Assembly (NCBI GenBank): GCA_041395945.1
Contig: JAWKZN010000001.1
Location: forward strand, 3,348,001-3,412,000
Direction: 5' to 3'
Length of the DNA stretch: 64,000 nucleotides
DNA from: Pseudomonadales bacterium
GTDB lineage: Bacteria; Pseudomonadota; Gammaproteobacteria; Pseudomonadales; Azotimanducaceae
Below are positions 44,308-53,731 of this stretch, piece after piece (positions within the stretch are counted from its first letter, which is position 1; every line of letters begins with the position of its first letter). The notes under the pieces are model-generated. The model was not told where the DNA came from. It was given only the letters and a program-made list of their open reading frames with translations, and did not search any database. Position numbers and translations under genes: made by a program.

Positions 44308-44371
44308 GTACACGCGTGTGAATGCTCCGGCGTGAATGCCTGAGCGTGAATGCTCGGTCGTGAACAGATGG
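44304..44371. repeat. five-unit, 14-bp tandem repeat (core GTGAATGC)
   Basis: The octamer GTGAATGC occurs exactly at 44318, 44332 and 44346, and degenerate copies GTGAGTAC at 44304 and GTGAACAG at 44360 keep the same 14-base spacing. The array begins at the stop of the VOC gene and ends 43 bases before the ATG of the luciferase-like gene. It may be binding sites for a regulator or slippage-prone sequence. Confidence 0.7.
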
Positions 44372-44413
44372 AGGCGTCCAGCGACAGATCTCGAAGCTGA
44401 GCAGGTCAAGGTT

Positions 44414-45469
44414 ATGAAATATTCTGTCGCATTCGCATCCGAAGTCGATTCCTGGCGCTGGGCGAAGCGCGCAGAAGAGCTGGGCTTTCACGCAGCCTGG
44501 TTCTACGACACTCAGTTGCTTAATCCCGACGTCTTCATCTGCATGGCGCTGGCGGCTCATGAGACCACCAGGATTCGCCTGGGCACTGGTGTTCTGGTGC
44601 CCTCCAACCGGATTGAGCCGGTGACAGCGAACGCTTTCGCATCTCTTTCGAAGATTGCCCCTGGACGTATCGATTTCGGAGTCGGGACCGGCTTTACGGC
44701 CAGGCGCACCATGGGTCTGGGCGCGATCACACTCGCACAGACACGCAGCTATATTGAACGCGTTCAGCAACTGCTGCGCGGCGAAACGATCGAGTGGGAT
44801 TTCGAAGGGAAGGCGCGGAAGATCCGCTTCCTCAATCCCGACCTGGGACTGATCGATATCGGGCAGGACATTCCTCTGTGGTTTTCCGCTTTCGGCCCCG
44901 GCGCCAAACGGATGGCTGCCGATCTTCGGGCTGGCTGGCTGAACTTCGGCGCCCAGGGAGCCATTGAGAGCCTCCAGGAAATGCAGGATATCTGGACGGA
45001 TACCGGCAGCGAAACTGAAGCACTTCAGTCCAATCTGTTTTTCCTTGGCGCTGTACTGGACGGTGACCCGGACGCGGATCGGGCGCGATTGATGTCAGAA
45101 GCCGCACCGCTGACCGCAGTCATGTTTCACAACATGGCAGACGAAGTCGGCGCAATGGGCGGACGCAACCTGCCAACCGGAACACTCAGCAATCTGCTCA
45201 GCGAATACATGCAGACTCACGAACGCTATGAGCCGGCCGACGCCAGGTATCTGACGAACCATCGCGGTCACCTCATGTTTGTGCGGCCGGAGGAGACCCA
45301 CCTGTCCGAAGACCTCGTGAAGGCGACCACCATGAGTGGCACCCGTGAGGAACTGGTCGAGCGGATGCGGGCGCTGGCGGCAGCCGGCTACGATCAGGTG
45401 ACTGTGCAACTCGTGCACAATCATGAGTCAGCAATCGAAAGATGGGCGGACGTATTCAGATCCATCTGA
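44414..45469 (+). CDS. luciferase-like (LLM class) flavin-dependent oxidoreductase
   Basis: A 351-residue TIM-barrel enzyme from ATG 44414 (MKYSVAFASEVDSWRWAKRA). Typical bacterial-luciferase/F420 family blocks: AEELGFHAAWFYDTQLLN, TRIRLGTGVLVPSNR, GRIDFGVGTGFTARRTMG and the C-terminal TREELVERMRALAAAGYDQ. Such proteins use FMN or F420 to oxidise or reduce alkanes, sulphonates, secondary alcohols or tetrahydromethanopterin compounds. The cofactor cannot be told. It follows the 14-bp repeat; a longer open frame upstream includes repeat sequence and is not used. Confidence 0.87.
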   Translation: MKYSVAFASEVDSWRWAKRAEELGFHAAWFYDTQLLNPDVFICMALAAHETTRIRLGTGVLVPSNRIEPVTANAFASLSKIAPGRIDFGVGTGFTARRTMGLGAITLAQTRSYIERVQQLLRGETIEWDFEGKARKIRFLNPDLGLIDIGQDIPLWFSAFGPGAKRMAADLRAGWLNFGAQGAIESLQEMQDIWTDTGSETEALQSNLFFLGAVLDGDPDADRARLMSEAAPLTAVMFHNMADEVGAMGGRNLPTGTLSNLLSEYMQTHERYEPADARYLTNHRGHLMFVRPEETHLSEDLVKATTMSGTREELVERMRALAAAGYDQVTVQLVHNHESAIERWADVFRSI

Positions 45470-45609
45470 TGGAGAGCGACCTCTGCTGTCCCGCTCAGAG
45501 ACAGCTCCTGGCGGGCTCACAATGCGTCCACCGGCCACGGCGCTCCGGAGTTGCGTTGCAGGGTGCCTGATTGCAGACTTCGAGTATCAGACAAGCCCCC
45601 GGCAACAGT

Positions 45610-46659
45610 ATGTACAAATTCAGTCAGCCCGCTCTTTTCCTGGCAGTCATACTTATCGCCGCGCCTGTGGGCGCGGAAATCAGACGCACCGCGTCCGGTA
45701 CACCGGATCTGACCGGCGTCTACGACACCGGCACACTGACCCCGACCCAGCGTCCCGAATGGCTCGGTGAGACGGAATATCTCTATCCCTGGGTGGCCAG
45801 CGCACTCAACTGGGTCTTTGGTATCGCTTCGGACTGGGCGCTCACCGATGAGAGCGATCCGGATCGGGAAGCACCGCCCGCCGGGGGTGACGGGAACAAT
45901 ATCGGCGGCGCGGGTGGTGTGGGGGGCTATAACCTCTTCTACATCGACCCGGGCAGCTCGCTGGGTGAGATCGATGGCAAGGTACCCACCTCGATCATCT
46001 ACGATCCGCCCAATGGCCGCTATCCGGAAACCCGGCCCGGCGTTGCAGACCGGTTTGGAACCATTTATCAGAGCTTCGCCCACGAAAACACTGGCGAGGC
46101 GACCTGGCTCGATCACGACGGACCGGGGCCTTTCGACGGTCCGGAGAGTCTGGCGCCGTCTGAACGCTGCCTGATCTCCTTCGGTTCCACCGTGCCGACC
46201 ATCTCCAGTCTCTACAACAACTACAAGCGCATCGTACAGACCGACACTCACGTAATGATACTGCAGGAGATGGTTCACGATGCACGGATCATCCGCCTCG
46301 ATGCGCAGCATTCGCCGGAGTCCAACCGCAAGTGGCTGGGCGATTCCATCGGTCGCTGGGAAGGTGACACTCTGGTCGTCGAAACTCGCGGGTTCCGGGA
46401 TATCAGCGGGCTGCCGGGCGCAGATGAAAATCTTCAGGTGGTGGAGCGGTTCACCCCGCTGGAAGACGGTAACCTCTACTACGATTTCACGGTGACCGAC
46501 GAGACAGTCTGGACCAGGCCCTGGAGCGGCCGATATGTGTGGCAGGCGAAACCGGACGATCTGGTTTACGAATATGCCTGCCATGAAGGTAACTATGCGA
46601 TGGGCAACATCCTGCGGGGAGCGCGACTGCTGGAGAGCGAATACCCGGGCGGAAAGTGA
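45610..46659 (+). CDS. secreted protein of unknown function, WLGDSIGRW family (copy 2)
   Basis: A 349-residue exported protein, signal MYKFSQPALFLAVILIAAP to VGAEI. It repeats every block of the 27821 gene: DLTGVYDTGTLTPTQRPEW, ESDPDREAPP, IYDPPNGRYP, ERCLISF, LYNNYKRIVQT, WLGDSIGRWEGDTLVVET, NLQVVERF, YEYACHEGNYAM. Both contain a Gly/Asn-rich GVGGYN stretch near residue 110. Unknown role; the conserved Trp, Asp and Glu pattern suggests a ligand- or carbohydrate-binding beta structure. It stands between the luciferase-like gene and the universal stress gene. Confidence 0.75.
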   Translation: MYKFSQPALFLAVILIAAPVGAEIRRTASGTPDLTGVYDTGTLTPTQRPEWLGETEYLYPWVASALNWVFGIASDWALTDESDPDREAPPAGGDGNNIGGAGGVGGYNLFYIDPGSSLGEIDGKVPTSIIYDPPNGRYPETRPGVADRFGTIYQSFAHENTGEATWLDHDGPGPFDGPESLAPSERCLISFGSTVPTISSLYNNYKRIVQTDTHVMILQEMVHDARIIRLDAQHSPESNRKWLGDSIGRWEGDTLVVETRGFRDISGLPGADENLQVVERFTPLEDGNLYYDFTVTDETVWTRPWSGRYVWQAKPDDLVYEYACHEGNYAMGNILRGARLLESEYPGGK

Positions 46660-46720
46660 CTCAGTCCGGTGCGCCTGTCACTGGCGCACCATCTGCTGTC
46701 CTACCGGTTCCCGGCCTCGG

Positions 46721-47563
46721 CTACGAAGCAACCGGAAGAATCAGCACTTCAGTGTCGATTGTATCGATCACTTTTCTCGCGGTAGCGCCGATCTCCTTTA
46801 CTGAATCCGACCGTGCCACCCGGGCGATAACGAGCAGATCGCTGCCCTGTTTCCCGGCAATTTCGGCGATGACTTTTTCCGGGGCGCCCACTGCCGCACT
46901 CACCTGGGAGCGCTCAAGCCCGCAACGATCGGCGAATCTCTGGCGGTCAGGGTAACCGCCTGTATAGGCTGTGACCGCGTGCAGAGTCGCGCCGAGATCG
47001 GTGGTCAGACGCTTTGCCGCAGCAAGAATCTCGTCGTTGGCCTTCTCGTAAACATCCTCTTCAGGGCTGTGTTTGACCGCAACCAGCACTTTTTCAATCT
47101 TGAAGGGACGGCCCGTTTTAACGAGCAGAATAGGACTCGAGCACTGACGAATCAGCGTCCAGTCCGATGTTTCCCTGACCATACGCACGAACTTGGTGTG
47201 TTGCGTCATGTTCTTCACAACCAGTGAACTGGCGCATCGTTCTGCCGCAACGACCAGTGCCTTGCGCCAGTCGTGGTGCCACTCCACCTCAACCTCGATC
47301 TCCAGACCGTCGGCCCGGGGTGCGGCAACCAGCCGTTCAACCCAGTTCCGCACCCGCTTCTCTGTCTCCGCCTGGGAGTGGGCGCTGTCGTCACCGGATA
47401 CCATCGCCACACTGTCCTCATTGATACAGCAGTACACGTGCAGCACCGCCTCCGTTGCGCGCCGTTCACGGAACTGGTGCGCAATCTGTTCTCCCCATTC
47501 AAGTGCAGCCTGCTCCATGCAGGTCGGATCAAGCACCACGAATATCTTAGTTTTTTCGGCCAT
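46721..47563 (-). CDS. tandem universal stress protein, UspE-like
   Basis: A 280-residue protein of two Usp domains. Domain 1 starts IFVVLDPTCMEQAALEW; domain 2 starts IEKVLVAVKHSPEEDVYEKA and ends with GSDLLVIARVARSDSVKEI and DTEVLILPVA. The layout resembles UspE, which acts in stress survival and motility control. The ATP-binding G-x2-G-x9-G motif of the second domain is altered (RVARSDSVKEIGATARK), as in the non-ATP-binding Usp type. Single gene; 188 bases upstream to the egtD stop hold nothing recognisable. Confidence 0.85.
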   Translation of the reverse strand: MAEKTKIFVVLDPTCMEQAALEWGEQIAHQFRERRATEAVLHVYCCINEDSVAMVSGDDSAHSQAETEKRVRNWVERLVAAPRADGLEIEVEVEWHHDWRKALVVAAERCASSLVVKNMTQHTKFVRMVRETSDWTLIRQCSSPILLVKTGRPFKIEKVLVAVKHSPEEDVYEKANDEILAAAKRLTTDLGATLHAVTAYTGGYPDRQRFADRCGLERSQVSAAVGAPEKVIAEIAGKQGSDLLVIARVARSDSVKEIGATARKVIDTIDTEVLILPVAS

Positions 47564-47750
47564 CAGTGTCGCTCAGAGTAAACAGACTGGCCAAGAATCA
47601 GGGATCTGATATTGGTTTGCTATGGATAGTTTCCCTTATGGTACCGCGCGGATCCACGCAACCAGAGTTTCGGAAAAACCTTCCAGATGAGCTTGAACTT
47701 TTCCTGCCAGTTTCACCATCAGCGCGCCAGAGGGTCGCGAACGGTGGCAG

Positions 47751-48728
47751 CTACTCCGAATCCACCGTCATGTAGTGAAGGCTGAACAGCCCACTCGCAT
47801 CCACCCAGCATTTTCCCGGTGTGAATCCTGCGCGAACCGCGACACCTTCAAACTCCTCGATCGAGTACTTGTGCGAGTACTCGGTAAGGATGAACTCGTC
47901 TTTCTCCAGAGAGAGCGCCTGTCCTGCCACGGTCACCCGCTGGTCAGTCTGGCTCACGAGCCGCATTTCGATCCGGCCTTCATCTCCGTCATAAACGGCC
48001 TGGTGTCTGAAGTGCCGAAAGTCGAAGTCTGCGTCGAGTTCCCGGTTCAGGCGCCTCAGCACATTGAGATTGAATTCGGCAGTCACACCCTGACTGTCAT
48101 TGTAAGCAGCTTCTACTGTTTCACGGTCTTTGCGCAGGTCAACACCGATCAGCAGGGCTCCGCCCGGCCCGGCTTCCAGCCGCATGACCCTGAGCAGTTC
48201 GAGGGCGTCGGTCCGTGTGAAATTGCCGATCGTCGAGCCCGGGAAAAACACGAGATTGCGCGCAGGTTCCACAGGATGGCGAGGGAGTTCGAAAGGCCTC
48301 GTGAAGTCTGCACACACCGGTTGCACGTGCACATCCGGATAGTCGCGTGACAGATCTTCGACCTGCTTGACGAGATAGTCGACCGAGATGTCTACCGGCA
48401 CATAAGCCGCAGGTGCATCGAGCCGGTCCAGCAGCTTGCGGATCTTGAGGCTGGAACCTGCGCCAAACTCAATCACCGCGACCCGCGGGCCGACAAGTGA
48501 TGCGATCTCTTCGAGGTGCTCATCCATGAGCGCGAGTTCTGTACGGGTCAGATAGTACTCGGGCAGTTCACAGATCCTGTCGAACAGTTCCGAGCCGCGC
48601 TCATCGTAGAAATACTTTGGCGAGATGCGCTTCTGCTGCGCAGTCAGACCCCGCAGAACCATAGCCCTGTCTTCTGCCAGTTCAGGGGCCGAGTCGTTTG
48701 CGATGGTCAGTGCCGAGACTCTGCTCAT
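47751..48728 (-). CDS. egtD: L-histidine N-alpha-methyltransferase
   Basis: A 325-residue SAM-dependent enzyme that trimethylates histidine to hercynine, the first step of ergothioneine synthesis. Signature blocks are ISPKYFYDERGSELFDRIC, LPEYYLTRTELALM, VIEFGAGSSLKIRKLL (SAM site), FFPGSTIGNFTRTDALEL and IGVDLRKDRETVEAAYND, matching EgtD along its whole length. It follows egtB by 30 bases on the same strand, and argG lies upstream of that. The pathway here is the aerobic EgtB-EgtD type; the final sulphoxide lyase (EgtE) is not in the window. Confidence 0.95.
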   Translation of the reverse strand: MSRVSALTIANDSAPELAEDRAMVLRGLTAQQKRISPKYFYDERGSELFDRICELPEYYLTRTELALMDEHLEEIASLVGPRVAVIEFGAGSSLKIRKLLDRLDAPAAYVPVDISVDYLVKQVEDLSRDYPDVHVQPVCADFTRPFELPRHPVEPARNLVFFPGSTIGNFTRTDALELLRVMRLEAGPGGALLIGVDLRKDRETVEAAYNDSQGVTAEFNLNVLRRLNRELDADFDFRHFRHQAVYDGDEGRIEMRLVSQTDQRVTVAGQALSLEKDEFILTEYSHKYSIEEFEGVAVRAGFTPGKCWVDASGLFSLHYMTVDSE

Positions 48729-48758
48729 GCTGGAATTTTCCCTGGTTATCGGACCGGC

Positions 48759-50030
<1,272 letters not shown>

Positions 50031-50066
50031 AACGTCCGATGATGCAATGAGTGGAGTGAGTGCAGA

Positions 50067-51407
50067 TCAATCGTTCCCCGGCTCTTCGAGCCTCGGCACG
50101 CCCTGGGTTCCCTGACCGATGCTCAGCAGACCGCTGCTCGAGTACAGCGAAAGCTTGTCGCGGGTATCCACGATATCCAGGTTGCGCATGGTGAGCTGAC
50201 CGATCCTGTCCTCAGCAGTGAACATGGAGTCTCCCTTTTCCATGGTCAGTCGCTCCGGGTGATAGGTCAGGTTGGGACTTTCCGTGTTCAGCAGCGAGTA
50301 GTCGTTACCTCGGCGCAACTCCAGCGTGACTTCACCGGTAACCATTGATGCGACCCAGCGCTGGGAACTCTCCCGAAGCATGATGCTCTGCGGGTCGAAC
50401 CAGCGCCCCTGATACAGCAGCCGCCCGAGCTTGCGACCGTTTTCCCGATACTGCTCGATGGTGTCTTCATTGTGAATGCCGGTAACGAGCCGTTCGTAGG
50501 CAATGAAGAGCAGGGCCATGCCTGGTGCTTCATAAATGCCGCGGCTCTTCGCTTCGATGATCCGGTTTTCAATCTGATCGCTCATACCCAGGCCATGACG
50601 GCCGCCGATGCGATTGGCTTCGAGCAGGAGCTCAACGAGGTCCGGGAAGCTGCTGCCATTCAGCGCAACCGGCACACCCTGCTCGAAACGCACACTGACC
50701 ACCTCGGGTACGATCTCGACCTCCGGCTTCCAGAACGCCACGCCCATGATGGGATTGACGATGTGCATGCCGCTGCTGAGGAATTCCAGATCCTTGGCCT
50801 CGTGTGTTGCACCGAGCATGTTGCTGTCTGTGCTGTAGGCCTTCTCCGCCGACATCTTGTAACCGAATCCGGCTTCGGTCATGAAAGCAGACATTTCTGC
50901 CCGTCCGCCGAGTTCACGGATGAAGTCCCGGTCCAGCCAGGGCTTGTAGATTTTCAGGGCCGGATTGGTGAGCAGGCCGTAGCGATAGAAGCGCTCGATA
51001 TCGTTTCCTTTGTAGGTACTGCCGTCTCCCCAGATGTTGACGTCATCCTCTTTCATGGCGGCGACCAGCATGGTGCCGGTGACCGCCCGCCCGAGCGGGG
51101 TGGTGTTGTAGTAGGTGACGCCCGCGGTGGTGACATGAAACGCGCTGGTCTGGATCGCTGCGAGCCCTTCTTTGACGAGCTGCTTCCGGCAATCCACCAG
51201 CCGCGCCTGTTCAGCGCCGTATTCCAGGGCCTTGCGGGGGATCTCCTCGTAATCCGATTCGTCCGGCTGTGCCAGATTGGCAGTGTAGGCATAGGGCTGC
51301 GCACCCTTCTGCTTCATCCAGTGCAGCGCTGCACTGGTGTCGAGTCCGCCGGAGAAGGCGATGCCGACTTTTTCACCGATGGGGAGAGATTGAAGAATTG
51401 TGGCCAT
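50067..51407 (-). CDS. argG: argininosuccinate synthase
   Basis: A 446-residue enzyme that joins citrulline and aspartate with ATP. It has the P-loop-like AFSGGLDTSAALHW, the aspartate/citrulline sites YAYTANLAQPDESDYEE, YRYGLLTNPALKIYKPW and STDSNMLGATHEAKDLEF, of the long E. coli ArgG type rather than the shorter form. It lies 36 bases upstream of egtB on the same strand. Co-transcription with egtB-egtD is plausible from spacing but the metabolic tie is not obvious. Full length. Confidence 0.95.
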   Translation of the reverse strand: MATILQSLPIGEKVGIAFSGGLDTSAALHWMKQKGAQPYAYTANLAQPDESDYEEIPRKALEYGAEQARLVDCRKQLVKEGLAAIQTSAFHVTTAGVTYYNTTPLGRAVTGTMLVAAMKEDDVNIWGDGSTYKGNDIERFYRYGLLTNPALKIYKPWLDRDFIRELGGRAEMSAFMTEAGFGYKMSAEKAYSTDSNMLGATHEAKDLEFLSSGMHIVNPIMGVAFWKPEVEIVPEVVSVRFEQGVPVALNGSSFPDLVELLLEANRIGGRHGLGMSDQIENRIIEAKSRGIYEAPGMALLFIAYERLVTGIHNEDTIEQYRENGRKLGRLLYQGRWFDPQSIMLRESSQRWVASMVTGEVTLELRRGNDYSLLNTESPNLTYHPERLTMEKGDSMFTAEDRIGQLTMRNLDIVDTRDKLSLYSSSGLLSIGQGTQGVPRLEEPGND

Positions 51408-51548
51408 GGGTCAGGTATTAATCGCGAAAATTCTGGAACCGCGAAGGATACCAGCCGAACGGCATCGAGCGGCGCTTTTCTACCCCTGGGGTCAACATCG
51501 ACCGCCCGTCAGCATCGACCGCCGCTGTGCACAGACCAGCGGGCGTCG

Positions 51549-52037
51549 TCAGCGACGCAAGGTGGCCAGCTTGAAATTGTCCCAGGTAACCTGTCCCTGG
51601 GGGGTAAACACCATCCAGCGGGCATTGCGGCCCTGGGCAGTGGCCGCCATGGGCGGCGGGTCCGCCACCGGCGGCTGGCCGTGGCCGCCATTGTACTTCC
51701 GACCGATCTGCGCCCTCGCGAGCACAAGGTCTGTGTCCGCCGCTTCCGCCGCGGCATCCTCGAGAACCCGGGCGACACCCTGCATCACCACCGCCTGCAG
51801 TTCGGGAAATTTCTCATTCCGATCCACCAGTATGGTGCAGGTCGGATCGCGGCGGAGATTCTCAACTTTCTGGCCTCGGCCGTAGATGTAGATCTTGCCC
51901 CCCGCCCAGCCGAACCACATGGGGGTGAGATTGATCCGGCCTTTGGGACCGAGTGTGGCAATGCGGCAGTTCCAGGTCGTGGTAAGGAGTTCTTCGACCT
52001 GGGCGTCGTCGAGTGCAAGCTTGCGGGATATAGGCAC
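51549..52037 (-). CDS. pyridoxamine 5'-phosphate oxidase-fold / F420-dependent-type protein
   Basis: A 162-residue protein starting at GTG 52037 with AGAAGGA upstream. The split beta-barrel reads RIATLGPKGRINLTPMWFGW, then YIYGRGQKVENLRRDPTCTI with VDRNEKFPELQAVVMQGVA, the pattern of PPOX-class flavin or F420-dependent oxidoreductases. The C-terminal third (GRKYNGGHGQPPVADPP) includes a flexible His/Pro stretch. Substrate and cofactor are not readable. Divergent from the transporter gene. Confidence 0.82.
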   Translation of the reverse strand: MPISRKLALDDAQVEELLTTTWNCRIATLGPKGRINLTPMWFGWAGGKIYIYGRGQKVENLRRDPTCTILVDRNEKFPELQAVVMQGVARVLEDAAAEAADTDLVLARAQIGRKYNGGHGQPPVADPPPMAATAQGRNARWMVFTPQGQVTWDNFKLATLRR

Positions 52038-52258
52038 GGTGGTGGTCCTTCTGACATTTACAGGGGAAGAGTACCGCAATCACGACACAGCAGATCAGTA
52101 TGCTCGACAGGTTCTATGAAATCAGCAGGAAGCATGATTACATCCGTCCTGCCCTATCGGACGCACTTATCAGAGTCCGATTGTTAAACCACTTTCGAAA
52201 TGTCGAGACGCAACTTTTGGACAACACCAGCAAGGTGACAACCACGCCCGCCGCCCCG

Positions 52259-53731
52259 ATGTTCAGCCGGGATCAACAGCGACGGGGAAAAGTCCCTACT
52301 GCGGCACGCATCTTTCAGGGAATCGGCGCATTGCCGGAGGTGTTCAAAGACTTCGCAATCAAGACCTTTCTGCTGCTCTACTACAACCAGGTGCTGGGCC
52401 TGCCGGCCCTCTATGTATCAGGCGCGCTGTTTATTGCACTGATCGTCGACGCGATTACCGATCCAATCGTAGGCTCCTACTCCGATCGATTTCGCTCCAG
52501 GCTCGGCCGACGTCACCCGTTCATGTACGCGGCCGCTCTGCCGCTTGGCTTGACCGTCTACTTTCTTTTCGCACCACCCGATATCCCGACCGATCTGCCC
52601 CGCGAGCCCCTGCTGCTGGCCTGGCTGCTGTTCTTCGTGGTGGCTGCGCGAGTCTCCATGACGTTTTTCTACGTTCCCTGGAGCGCACTGTTCGCAGAGT
52701 TCTCCGAAGACTACGAGGAACGCAGCGTCATCGTAACCTACCGCTTTTTTTTCGCCTGGATGGGCGGTATCAGTATCACCTTTGCGGTATTTTCCTGGGT
52801 ATTCCCGGCCAGCGCCGAATTTCCGCTTGGCCAGCTCAACCCCGACAGCTACCGGAATCTCGCCCTGGTACTCGCTGTATGCATTCCATTGGCCGTCCTG
52901 ATCACAACGCATCTGACCAGAGATCAGATACCGTTTCTCATGCAGCCCCGCGGCGAAGTTAAGCGTTTCCGGTTCTCCAGTGTGATCGAAGACCTGCGCG
53001 ATGCACTCTCCAATCGGGACTTCCTGCTGCTGTTCGCGGCGGTGCTGACCAGCTCCGTGGTGATCGGTACGAATCAGGCATTCGAAATCTATATGCGCAC
53101 TTACTTCTGGGGATTCGACACGGCGAGTCTGCGCTGGCTTTCACTGTCCTTTACCGGTGCACTGATCGCCTTCCTGCTTGTGGCCCCGTTGCAGGCCAGG
53201 TTTGACAAGAAGTACCTCCTGGTCGGTTGCAGCGTGGCGCTGATGCTGCAGGGCATGCTGCTGGTGGGTCTGCGGTTTCTGGATGTACTTCCGCCGAACG
53301 GCTCCGATCTGCTGCTGTATCTGTTGATTGGCGACAGCATCGTCCGGGCGCTCTTCGCTACCGTTGCTCTGGTGATGTTCATTTCCATGGTGGCAGACAC
53401 TCTGGATGTACAGGAGCTGGAAACCGGCAGACGTCAGGAGGGCGTATTCAACTCTGCCATCACCTTTTCCGCCAAAGCGACTTCAGGTATCGGCCTTCTG
53501 CTCGCCGGTGCACTGCTCGATATCGTCATCGACTTTCCGCAAGGGGCAGGACAACAGGGCGTTGACCCGGAGGTCATCTTCCGCCTCGGCGTGGTCGATG
53601 GTTTCGTAGTGCCGCTGGCTAACGTCGTGTGGATGTCCCTTGCACTCCGCTGCCGGATAACCCGCTCAGAGCATATCGAAGTACGTCGGCTGCTGACTGC
53701 CCGGCGGTTTGCAGACAATACCAGCAGCTAG
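52259..53731 (+). CDS. MFS transporter, GPH (MFS_2) family
   Basis: A ~490-residue membrane protein with about 12 hydrophobic helices. FQGIGALPEVFKDFAIKTFL, VSGALFIALIVDAITDP and GSYSDRFRSRLGRRHPFMY are the N-terminal motifs of glycoside-pentoside-hexuronide:cation symporters (MelB type), where Asp residues in the second helix bind the cation. Relatives import melibiose or glucuronides, but many carry unknown solutes. The start is uncertain: ATG 52259 and GTG 52235 are options without good ribosome sites. It is convergent with the FAD monooxygenase gene (four-base overlap). Confidence 0.85.
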   Translation: MFSRDQQRRGKVPTAARIFQGIGALPEVFKDFAIKTFLLLYYNQVLGLPALYVSGALFIALIVDAITDPIVGSYSDRFRSRLGRRHPFMYAAALPLGLTVYFLFAPPDIPTDLPREPLLLAWLLFFVVAARVSMTFFYVPWSALFAEFSEDYEERSVIVTYRFFFAWMGGISITFAVFSWVFPASAEFPLGQLNPDSYRNLALVLAVCIPLAVLITTHLTRDQIPFLMQPRGEVKRFRFSSVIEDLRDALSNRDFLLLFAAVLTSSVVIGTNQAFEIYMRTYFWGFDTASLRWLSLSFTGALIAFLLVAPLQARFDKKYLLVGCSVALMLQGMLLVGLRFLDVLPPNGSDLLLYLLIGDSIVRALFATVALVMFISMVADTLDVQELETGRRQEGVFNSAITFSAKATSGIGLLLAGALLDIVIDFPQGAGQQGVDPEVIFRLGVVDGFVVPLANVVWMSLALRCRITRSEHIEVRRLLTARRFADNTSS

